From the NCBI GenBank assembly GCA_026874595.1, contig CM049315.1, positions 72,645,416-72,709,415 of the forward strand: a stretch of 64,000 nt of DNA. The letters run 5' to 3'. Under the pieces are notes generated by a model. It had not been told where the DNA came from and ran no database searches. It worked only from the letters and a program-made list of their open reading frames with translations. The stretch's first letter is position 1. Each line of letters opens with the position of its first letter. Origin of the DNA: Sipunculus nudus. Taxonomy: Eukaryota; Annelida; Sipuncula; Golfingiida; Sipunculidae. Positions 1 through 10,156 of the stretch are shown here, piece after piece. A program made the translations under genes and the position numbers.

Positions 1-819
1 TCCAATTTAAATTCACCTGCAATGATTAGAACTTAAACTGAATTAATCAATTTTTGCACAAATTTGGGTACTAAAATTTGGTAGAGCACATATACGATTG
101 CAAAAATGACAGACGCTTTGGCGTTTGTATGGGAATGCTGACGCTCTTAATCTTCGACACAGACCAGTTGATCAATCGAGCGTAAGGAATAAGGGATCAG
201 TAGTTTGACGCCTTTTTAAACCAGGGCGAAATCTTTATTTTAATGGGATATTAGCAAATCATTTATTAATGGATACGGACCTGAGGACATGTTTCTACCC
301 AATTACAATAGAGGGCGCTGATGGATAAACTGGCGTAGTTTCCGATTAGATGCTTCAGCGATAGACCCATCGCGATATTTTTCATATATAAAAATCCCCG
401 GGACTTCTGTGAAAATATGGGGAATGCTTTTATTGTGCTCGACACATGAAGACCAACAGAAGATTGCCTGCTCACGATTAAGAGTATCTGACATGTAAAT
501 TATAATATATATTGTAATTTATCAGTTTTTAGTTTCTGGATCTCAATAAGCCAACCATGAAGGATAAAATACAGGTATTTTCCAAATACTTTTGTTCATG
601 TATTATATAAAACTATACAATAACTGATATTAAGTGCCATGTTTATAATTCAGAAAATATTGCTTAAACATGTATTTTTCCCATAAAAGTACATTATCAT
701 TTGCAATCATTTTTGTACAAACTCATACTATAAGCTCATTTTGGCCGAATTCAAACTTTTCCAGTAATACCATCCCTGCACACAGATTTTCTCCTTAAAA
801 TTCACCTGTTTTATACGTT
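1..819. other. No gene recognised
   Basis: AT-rich DNA without a supported exon, RNA gene or clear repeat boundary. The short open frames on the minus strand (near 266-494) overlap each other and have no family resemblance. Confidence 0.5.
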
Positions 820-1120
820 GATATGGTTCTTTGTGTGAGTAAACAATCTGTTCACCACAACATTACTGCTCAACCAGAGATGCGATCTTGCTCATACGCA
901 ATAATTCTCAAACAAAGAGAAGGGACATGAAAGAAGAAACACTTGTTTATGTCTTGAGTCACCGATCGCGCCCGATGCAAATTTATTTAAACTCGTGTAC
1001 AGGAGTAAACAAACAATTTTAGAAAATGTTGCACATATCATAATATTCTGCAGAGGAAACCATATTTTTCAAGGATATATAACATGCCAGGTATGTGAAT
1101 AGGTCACTTTAAAATGGAGC
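820..1120 (+). other. Relic of SLC16 intron 4 (upstream copy 0)
   Basis: The block aligns by eye with 44330-45240, intron 4 of copy 4. Shared pieces: TCTGTGTGAGYAAACA, TCAGAGATSCGA, ATGAAAGARGAAACA, the GATCGCGC/GTGTACARGAGTAA segment, and ATGYGAATAGGTC just before exon 5. Exon 5 itself is not found after it; a foldback element follows instead. This implies a further array member once lay upstream. Confidence 0.5.
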
Positions 1121-1161
1121 CATACCAACAACTCGGAACCAGTCTCAGCGGTGTCTGATGC

Positions 1162-1536
1162 ATGCATTCACTACGCTTCGGCCTTTTGAAATCAGTCAAA
1201 ACAAAATGCCTCACTCACACCTCCATGGGGGTCTTCCGGGGCTGGCCTAAAACACGGAAAGCGGAACAGGGGCTAAAATAAAAATTTTACAAATCGCATA
1301 TGTTGAAATACGTTTATTACAATAAATTATGTCATGAAAAATTCATCCAATTAAAATATTAACACAATTTTTATATCTTTGTTCTGTTCCGTTCCGTAAA
1401 TAATGCCCCTGTCACGGGTCCGTTCCGTTGCGTGTTTTAGGACAGCCCCGGAAGAACCCCCAGGAGGTGTGAGTGAGGCCTTTTGTTTTTACTTTGCCGG
1501 ACTGATTTCAAAAGGCCGAAGCGTAGTGAAGGTGTT
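1162..1536. repeat. Foldback element with about 115-135-bp inverted arms
   Basis: The left arm (1162-1276) and right arm (1400-1536) are imperfect reverse complements. They share long blocks such as CACTACGCTTCGGCCTTTTG and the GCCTCACTCACACCTCC segment, and surround a 120-bp AT-rich centre. There is no coding capacity. It looks like a MITE-type or foldback element sitting at the end of the intron-4-like DNA that precedes copy 1. Confidence 0.75.
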
Positions 1537-1691
1537 GCATGACGACATATTGGAAAATAGGCCTTGTTTATTCGCTTATTCGTGATAAAAAAAAAAAAAT
1601 ACGTATAACTTGGATAAAAAAATTATCTGTGGTTTTACAAAAAAAACTCTTTTACTCGATGTAAACCTTAAATCGAAAAAATGGGATTGTT

Positions 1692-1890
1692 GACCGGCTC
1701 CTGTGGCTCCGGGTTAGAGCATAGGACTCAAAGCAAAGTGATCGTAAGGTCGAATCCAAACGAGGGGGTGAGATTTTTCACAGTCGGTCTCAGCCCAAGG
1801 TGAGCGCTCTGCAGGCTTAATCGGAAGGCCGTGCCCAAGTTAGCATTAAAAAATGGAGGCGGTAACCTCAAACAAAAATAAATAGAATAA
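1692..1890 (+). repeat. tRNA-derived SINE, internally deleted copy
   Basis: Begins TGACCGGCTCCTGTGGCTC, matching the 5' end of the full copy at 15211, with a degraded B box (GGTCGAATCC). It jumps to the family tail AAAAATGGAGGCGGTAACCTC and an A-rich end. The middle of the element is missing. Confidence 0.75.
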
Positions 1891-2158
1891 AAGTAATAAT
1901 GATAACAAAAAAGAAAAGAATTGGGATTTTCAGCAAAATGTTTGGATTATCTAAACCGTACCCCTTTTTAAAAGGAAACTATCATTCTTTTCTTTTCAGG
2001 CTTACAGTCCTCGTTTGGAGTGATATATCTTGACCTAGTGGACAGATTTCCTGCGGGCGCTACCGAAACAAGCCTGGTTTTGGTTCTATTTAACTTCACA
2101 CACTATTGTTTCGTATGTACATGTACTTTGTAGTCAGCGGAAACATTTTATTTTTTTA

Positions 2159-2335
2159 GTAGAGTAAAACCTCAGTTAAGCTACGACCTCAAAATAACCA
2201 TAACTTTTTCACGGTCACAATCCATTTTTGCTCTCTTAAGATCTCGCTTAGACGACTATTTTGAAAATGATACCACTTTATCGAAGTCTCGATGGCGGTC
2301 TTAATTTGAGATTTCACTGTAAAATTAAGTATAGA
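2159..2335 (+). repeat. Dispersed repeat, AAACCTC-AACGACC family, in intron 2 of copy 1
   Basis: Shares the order 'AAACCTC.CTAA..GA.C', 'CTCAAAATAA', 'TTTCACGGTC', 'CACTTTATCGAAGTCTC' with copies at 21040, 24950 and 63290. It is noncoding and probably a short interspersed element. Confidence 0.6.
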
Positions 2336-2734
2336 AGGAGAGTGAAAGAGACAAATTGAAGAACATTTTATTCATTGTGTTGTCTTTCATGGTAAATCAA
2401 ACATTCTGTTGTTGACAATGATACATTAGCGCATAGATCCTGTTTAAAGTTTTATGTGTAATATGAATGAAGGGTAACAGCTGCGTGGATAATTAATACT
2501 TCTCGCTGGAGTAGGACCGTAATACGCACTTTTTGTTACTTTGCAATTTCATAATTTACCTATCCAGGGCCCTTTGCCAGTTCATTGGCGAAGAAATACG
2601 GATGTCGGGGTGTCGTGATAACAGGCAGTTTGATCATGAAGGCCGGGTGTATTGCCTCGGCGTATATGTGTCAAGCCTTTACGCCCTCTATGTAACATTT
2701 GGGGTACTTATTGGTCAGTGAAAATTTTTCTGGA

Positions 2735-2738
<4 letters not shown>

Positions 2739-2789
<51 letters not shown>

Positions 2790-2790
2790 A
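2739..2790. repeat. (TA)n microsatellite in intron 3 of copy 1
   Basis: A pure TA/AT tract shortly after exon 3. Copies 4 and 5 carry a TA tract at the same place. Confidence 0.95.
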
Positions 2791-4963
2791 TCTTTATTGT
2801 TCATATATAATGATTCATATAAATCCTAGTGATAATGCTCTACCATATAGGGGCGATTATAACTGATGTATTTTAATATAAACTTTGGTATAAATTGACT
2901 TCTGAATTGTTAATATATCGTTATATTTATTTCAATTTTATCAGTTGATTATTAGGGAATCACTAGCAATCCTTCGCTTTATTTTTCACCTGCTGTATGC
3001 TCATAATTACATGCATGTCATAATAATATCTAAATTTTTGGTATGTAACTCTATTTTGTCAACTTTGCTTTATCAGGTTTTGGATCTAGTCTGACATTTG
3101 CGCCCTCTATGATCATAGTGAGTAACTACTTTGTCAAGAGACGATCCAAAGCCATGGCGCTCAGCACGTTCGGTAACAGCATCAGTTATATCGCTATGCC
3201 TCCATTTCTGTTCTGGATTCTTGATATATACTCACTTCCGGGGACTTTCCTGATCTGGGCCGGCCTCTCTTTCAATTTGTGTTTGGCTGGCGCCCTCTAC
3301 CGTCCATTGAGAAAAGTTTATGTTACAGGAAACGTCGAGTCATTTGAAATGAGCGTGCAAAAGAGAAAATGTGATGACACACCCATAAAAGAACATAGAG
3401 AGACCGAGAGCCAAATATATCCGTCCAGTTCAATTTGCGATAACGGAGAGGACTTAAAAAAGCTGGAAACGACTCATTTAGCAAAACGGGTTGAAAAAGA
3501 TAACATTAAGTCGGAGAATATGGCTACAGAGTCTACAAATCAGAGAAAGAAACGAGATTCGTGGAACTTATCTTCTCTGATAAAGAAATTATCACTTCCA
3601 AAGGGGCAAATGGCTGTTTTAAGAATTCCATCGTTTATTATTTATGCTTTGACGATTTTCTCAATGCCAGTAAACAACATGAGTTTTTACACCTTTCTGC
3701 CGGCACTTCTGAAGAGCGCAGGCGCAACGGAAGGGGATGTGGCAATCGTCTTTGCAACTTCCGGTGCGTGTGACATCGTAGGACGGTTTTCGTTTGGTTT
3801 CCTCTTTGACTTGAAGCTCATCAGGAGGTATCGGGTGTTGTTACAAGGTTCAGCGGGCGTTTTTACAGGTCTCGTGACGCTTGCTATACCTCACGTGGCT
3901 AGTCACGTAGGGATTAGCATCATGTGCTGCATGCGGACCCTCGTGATGAGCGGGTTTAATGCTCAACGCGTGACGGTGATGGCCGATCTCATTCCCGTCC
4001 ACCAGGTGGCGTCCTGTGTTGGGATCCTTCTGTTTTTCCAGGGTATGGGAAGCAGCATGGGTTTTGTAGTGTCAGGTAAGTTTTTAAACCAACCTACATA
4101 GTTTTCCATGACAGTTTTATCATAAAATAGGTATTCTGAATATGTAATTAAAAATAAAGGTCCCTCCCATTTCCGGATTTGTACTATATGTTTGAATATT
4201 TAAAAATTAATAGAGTTCAGAACATTGTTGTATTAGATTAATTCATTATTTTTATTTATTAGATTGAGGTATTTATTGTTTACTTCAGTTGTCTATGACT
4301 TCACCTTGTGGTCATTTAATGAAGCGTGAATCAGAAAATCACTTAGAAATCTTAACAAGTAATACAGTTGATTTAAATTATGGTATTATTTATGCATAAC
4401 AATCAATAAATTAAATGTTACGTAAGAAAGATATGTAACAAATAATCGTTTCCAGTAGAAGCGGCAGATGGCGTTAATAAACATCTTAGATATTACCGGA
4501 AGTAAAAAAAGCTTTTTACTTAATTTCAGGTGTGTTGAAGGAATGCTCTACATTCGCTGAGCATGCCGTTTTATTATGGAGGTCTGACCATGGCTGGTTT
4601 CTGTCTGATATACACATGTCACCAGGGAGTCAAGCTCGTTAGAACAAGGAAATCTGCAAACAACACGGACGGGAAATCAACAGAAAATCTATAAGAATGG
4701 TCAGGATCACTCATAGGCGACAGATGTAATAAATTTTTCCGAGATTTAAAAACAAACAAGAAAATCACTAGGAAAAACACACACCTCCGCCTAAATCTCG
4801 GTTTTATACGGGTGGGGATGATATATCGGAGCTGGTTTGACCGTTGGGTGCGAAACGTAAGCACAGGAAATATATTAATCAAGGAAAGGCTGTTTAAAGT
4901 TTCAACAACGCTACTGTTGCATCATTGGTCACCTCAAAGTATAAGCGCCATATTGACCATACG

Positions 4964-7652
4964 CTCCCGAGGCAGCGGAAATCTTGCGCTTCTAAAGAAA
5001 ATACTGATTTTCCCGCTGCCTGGTTTGACCGTTTATGATACATTTAGACACCAGGTGGTTGGTCGTTTCTGGCACCAACCAAATGCCAGTTAACAAACAC
5101 TGGACAGGCATTATGGCTCCGCCCATAGCTGCGCTTCAAGTGCATTCAGGTGGTTACTCTTAGTTAAAAAATAGTCGACTTTTAATTGCTCCCTCTACGT
5201 CCTCGCATCACCGACCGATCCGATTATGACAATACGACTATGTTAACTTAGCCATGTTTACCCTTGCTAGCAAAACGGAAACCAGCCAGCGAGGTGTGTA
5301 CGGAGCAAATGATGTTACATTTCGTTTGAATTATAGCTCACCGGCCGGGTAATCATTTTGCCCAAGGACAAGTGCCAACCACGTGTCGGGTCATTCTCTC
5401 TGAGCCTGTGCTACCGACTGTGGCCTATTCACACGGTTGCCGTGGCGATGAGCTGTCACTTAAAGCAAATGTAACAACAGTTGCTCCGTGTATTCCTCCC
5501 TTGGCTGGTAAACCTCTTGCTGACAACACGGCCTGATAATTATGTAGATTCCTTGTCGCATCAGTTGTGTGTCGCATATCGGGCATTGTTTACACGCAGT
5601 CAGTAGGACCACAAATTTTTATGGAATAAGTTTGTGGTCTAGCTTATACACAATGGCTTCTTCAAACCCTAAAAAGATTTTGCCAACAGCAATTATATTT
5701 TCTATTTATTAATCATGTTACCATTTCAGCCAATCATAGAGGTCATGTCTTTCAGCACAGAGTCTCATCTGATTGGACCAAAATACAGTGCTACCCTCTA
5801 GTGTAGCGATTCAGGATACGAGGTCAAAACAAACCGCGCTTGCAGTATAGCACTTTGAGGAACAAAAAAAACTTGGTTAAGTCATGCGGAAGGCCAGGGC
5901 GGGCATATGAGATCTCTATTTCATATCCTACCGGAAATCGGTTTACCTCATTAATGACTAACAAAAAGTTATACATTTTTTTTAAATTTCGTTTTATTAG
6001 AACAAGCCAAAAATGTTCACTGTATGTATGATACCATATACACACGGGTTATTCTATTTAACTATAACAAAATATTAAAGCATTAATATCACCCAAAATA
6101 GGATAAAAATTTCCGAACCGTAAAACACGTGGATGTAATACATCGCCTTAACACAGACACACAGACGGACAGAAAAATAGACATACATTTATGACGTCAT
6201 AACATCTTTCAAACCACGTGTGCATGTGTGTTTTACTGTTAATATTTATTTTATATGTTATAATTTTTATTGAACATCATTTCAAGATGCTTGAATCCCA
6301 ATCGTGGGTTTTGGTAATAGATATAAGGTACATACCAGAGTCTCCAACTTCGCCTTTAAAGATAAGATATGCTATAATCATTTAAGAGCAAAATTTGAGA
6401 GCGTGTTTCTTTAAGTAAAAAAAAATGCATGTCTTATGACCAACATGCAAAATGTTATTGTTAAATGAAGCTTGCTTATATTCATCAGTCGGCACGGATC
6501 CACGCAGCCTCCCCCCCCCCCCATACAAACACAGAACCGTACACATATAGTTATATACACATTTATATATATGAATACATCTGTTACCGTCATTCGTTAT
6601 ATAATGCAAACAAAGGAGTAAGGAACAGCAAATCGTATATGCAAGCTTGGATGATTTGAAAACTCCATGCTTCAATCCAACTATATAAAACTGTTCACTC
6701 TTGATTGCCAATAACATAAGCCCAGAGGCTAACAGTATGATCAGACAAATTGCACATTTGATAATGATAAACATTTAGGTTAAGCATTGGCACTCACCGT
6801 GGTGTTCCAGGTAGAATTCTGGATCTGCCATTTATGTGATGCTGGGATTCAGTTTTAGGTTAGATAAAAAATTAGATTATGGTCAAAATTATCTTTTAAA
6901 ATAATTTTATTGTTGAGAAGGAAATGGGTGATCGAGGACCCTTGGCCGAAATAATCACTGTACTGAGCAAGTAGTTTTTTTTTATTTACAACTTAAACGT
7001 CTGACACCAGATCTCCAAATGATCTGGAAAGGCTATATTCCATTTAAAGGTGTCTATTTACCTACCTTTTATTAATAATAAATAATTATTAATAAAAAAT
7101 TACGGAATTTCTTGCTGACACTGTGTATATGTCAATGATCTCAGGGTATATCCTGTTAAGTTCCTATAACGCCTCTGTGGTTACGCTCTTTACACAGCGC
7201 TTTACCCATAGGCCAACTACCTATATCGTAAGCGCCTTTTGTTATGACCTTGTATGAATCTCTACACCAGAGGGGAGCACAGTATTTTGGTCCAATCAGA
7301 TGAGACCCTGTGCTGAAGACAAAACGGTTTACCAGCCAAGCGAGGAATACACTAAACCAATGTTGTTCATTTCTTTTTGAGTCACAGCTCATCGCCCAGG
7401 CGACCGTTTGAACAGGCCACAGGCTCAGAGAGAATTGCCCCGCACATGGTTTATGGGCGGAGCCTGATGCCTGTCGAGAGTTTGTTGACTTGCATTTGGT
7501 TGGCTGCTCGTCACATCAGCAGTTTTTTTTCAGCAGACAGCTAGGCCCATGTGCGTCACCTGGTGTTTAAATGCATCATAAAAGGTCAAAGCAGGCAGCG
7601 AGAAAATCAGTAGCTTCTTTAGCAGCGCAAGATTTCCGCTGCCTCGGGAGGG
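4964..7652. mobile_element. Large inverted-repeat (foldback) element without transposase
   Basis: The left arm (4964-about 5850) and right arm (about 7221-7652) are reverse complements. The outer ends share CTCCCGAGGCAGCGGAAATC. Inner blocks such as TCTCATCTGATTGGACCAAA match with few differences. The left arm carries extra DNA (about 5140-5385 and 5520-5720) that the right arm lacks, so one arm has gained insertions or the other has lost them. The 1.4-kb centre has no supported coding region. It is a non-autonomous foldback transposon, or two facing copies of one repeat. Confidence 0.75.
5851..7220. other. Centre of the foldback element; no gene seen
   Basis: AT-rich, with a C-run near 6510 and short open frames on both strands that mirror each other. 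None resembles a known protein. Confidence 0.5.
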
Positions 7653-7659
7653 TACTCTG

Positions 7660-9200
7660 TGGTCGATGTATGAGCTTGTTACAAACAAGTTGTTAGTAAA
7701 CAAAGCAATGAACTTTGGTTCATCTGACTTGCCACCAGATGTCCTTATTGAATGTGTTTATATTATTTTGACGGGTCCCCAAATACTGTAAACAACTGAA
7801 TAAATACAAAACGAACAGCCTGTGTGTGGTTTGATCGGTGTTATCTCACCAAACTTTATGAAAGGTTTGAGGGATAACCTTTCGTTGACAGACGTCAAAT
7901 ATCAGGTTAGGCCCCTTTAAATTGCAAGTGTAAAGTGTCCTATATTTGTTCAATACGGGTCCGTCATTAAAAAAAATATTGAAGGACGACTCGCGTTTCC
8001 ACCATTTCCCAGTTTTGACACCTCCGCTTGTAGGTTAGATTGACCTATTTCAGGGTCAGGACATGTCCGTAAATGTTGAGACCTCAAAACTGAAATTTCA
8101 AGGCACTATAAATATCTGAGGGTACATAAATTATTTGTAGCAGCTGGGTAATAAGGGAATTAAATAAATTCAACAATGGTAGTGTTGGCCTTTTTGTCTA
8201 ATGTCTGATTGTGTGCGTTCATGTAAAAATGATTGATTGGTGGCGACATCTGTGGCAAGTATTAAAAGCTGCGCGAAAACGAGACACCCAGCCCTGTGTT
8301 TCAAGGAAAAAGTGCAGGAGTTGAGCTTGAGTTTGCTGTACCGTGAAGCCAAAAATGGCCAGGGGGGGGGGGGGGAGGGGAGGGCTCGAATATGTGCATC
8401 CCTATATGATAATATATGGTCCTGGAAAAGCATATTAGACATAACATGCGACACTACACGCGAGGCATTATGGTATCACTATGGGAACGATCTCCGCTGT
8501 CGTCACTCACTGTTGGCTCGAACAGATTCTGCACAAAGAGCTAACACAGTAATCAACATGATATCAGCGATCAAACAACTTCTATATAATAGCTCATACC
8601 TGGTCGCACGTTTGCTTTGAAGATCATTTTGGCATTGATGATTATACACGGCTACTTAATGTGCACAAAGTAAGAGCCCGGACACGGAAACCTCATCAAC
8701 GATAACAGTCAATACATTTAAACCAAGTAGGATCCGTAAAATCCCTGTTCATATCTACGATCTCTCAAGGTATGGTCTGTTTTAAAGTTTGATATAAACG
8801 CACTGATATTCAAGATGATTCAATTTCTATTGACGGACACCTGTTGTATCATACCTATTTCAATTTAAAGAAAGGCAGAATTAAAAGTACGTCACAGTTG
8901 CTGTGAAATTTCAAAATAATTCTGCCTTTCTTATATGCGTGGTGGATTACAAAAGATTTTAATCCATTGTCCCACCTGTATGTAAGGTAGATAATACAGC
9001 GTGTGTGGTTATGTCTGTTATATAAAAAACACCATATAAAACATATTATAATCTCTTCGCGAGGTATCATTTTAGCGACTCCCAAATTTTTTTTCGTTCT
9101 TGAGGGTTGTGTTTTCACAATCTCATCGTTCAGAAACCTGTATATAATTGAATTAGTGAATTATTTTGTCAAGAATGGGACTTGGAAGCTACAAAGCCTG
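7660..9200. other. Intergenic DNA upstream of copy 2; partial promoter-block homology
   Basis: No exon found. At about 8455-8500 the block CGCGAGGCATTATGG...GGGAACGATC resembles CGCGAGGCATTGTGGGAACG upstream of copy 5 (56120) and its copy 4 counterpart. 'ATAATAGCTC' at 8587 also recurs (33824, 56290). A poly-G run lies at 8363-8382 and a 16-bp hairpin at 8873-8932. Confidence 0.45.
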
Positions 9201-9206
9201 ATTTTA

Positions 9207-9227
9207 ATATATATATATATATATAAA

Positions 9228-9268
<41 letters not shown>

Positions 9269-9351
9269 ATATCTTTATTCGTACAAGGAAGTACAGTATA
9301 TTATATGCGAGTGGAAATTCATTTTTATAACAGATGTAACAAAATATCTGA

Positions 9352-9408
<57 letters not shown>
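9207..9408. repeat. (TA)n microsatellites, two tracts
   Basis: Tracts 9207-9272 and 9353-9408, separated by unique sequence. Long Ile-Tyr open frames over them on both strands are artefacts of the dinucleotide. Confidence 0.95.
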
Positions 9409-9410
<2 letters not shown>

Positions 9411-10092
9411 ATAGTTGATTATGTCAATCTTTTGACTTTTGACTATTGATAACTTATGCATGGATACCCTGTAAGAGTTGCCCAGAGTCCACTCTATTAA
9501 CATATTATTCAATTGCCTTTGCTTGAGGTCTTATTAACAACTCTTTCAATTCAACTTTACAGTGGTTATAAAATTGGACAACTTATGTAAAAATAAATGG
9601 TTTAATATCTTCGTTATAAACATTTAGTGGACAACACCAGAGTCCAGCTTCTATACATATATTGTTGTCAGTAGTATCTCTAGGGTTCCTATCTTGTCTG
9701 ACACCTCCCTGCTAAGTGACGTAATAACAGATAAGAGTGAGACAGGACGTCGCTGTCTGAATGTCAATGTCGGTCTTGGTACATGACGCTTTACTCTCCG
9801 AGCGGTATACTTGGTTGTGTCAAAGGTACTTAAGTTTTTTAAAAGAAAACAGATATGCAAGAAATGTTCAGAAATAAAAAAATATAAAAAAAATATTCGA
9901 ATGATTATGCCTATAGTGCTTTTATGCAGGAAGAAAGAAAAATGGTAACTTTATGTATGTATGGAATAACTGTGAAAAAATAATTCGCATTTAGAACGAT
10001 GAGCTGTTATATATTGATAAAGCCAGACCAATCGTTCTATATAGCTTCACAAATTTGCATAAATTTACTTATGTTTGTTCATTTGTTAACAG

Positions 10093-10156
10093 GATCTAAA
10101 AGTACGGAAAGGAATCGCCTGTGCAGGAAAGAACCCGGTGAACATTCCAGGTTGCC
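10093..10156 (+). other. 5' UTR portion of coding exon 1, copy 2
   Basis: An acceptor (TTTGTTAACAG) ends at 10092, 64 nt before the start codon. Equivalent acceptors occur before copy 3 (20032), copy 4 (36971) and copy 5 (58507), so the leader is probably spliced in all copies. The upstream noncoding exon is not proven. Confidence 0.55.

Larger units (their letters stand above)
2000..4694 (+). pseudogene. SLC16 monocarboxylate-transporter-like gene, copy 1 (broken; no exon 1 in window)
   Basis: Exons by homology to the other copies: exon 2 2000-2112, exon 3 2568-2713, exon 4 3077-4075, exon 5 4530-4694. Exon 4 is open throughout (333 codons) and keeps family features: the YFVKRRSKAMALSTFG motif after TM4, a charged loop after GALYRPL, and the TM8 Asp/Arg pair in CDIVGRFSFGF. 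Three indels break the reading frame. Exon 2 is 113 nt instead of 114 (one base lost just before the GTATGT donor). Exon 3 is 146 nt instead of 144 (extra AT in the codons after IASA). Exon 5 has one extra base near its start, which brings an early stop. No exon 1 with the GGWGW signature is visible between 1 and 1999; it could lie further upstream, since copy 4 has a 4.4-kb intron 1. Best read as a recent pseudogene with a long surviving exon. Sequencing error at three sites is the alternative. Confidence 0.85.

Noticed and set aside
1-1999. Search for exon 1 of copy 1
   Set aside because: No sequence encoding GGWGWMVV or a degraded form could be found, so no exon is reported.
2533-2721. 62-residue open frame over exon 3 of copy 1, and a similar one at 24609-24845 in copy 3
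   Set aside because: They read exon 3 out of phase or through the intron. Homology to intact copies fixes the true frame and borders.
9003-9512. Open frames rich in Ile-Tyr repeats on both strands
   Set aside because: They are translations of (TA)n microsatellites and have no unique protein content. The same applies near 14020, 14741-15095, 42100 and 53800.
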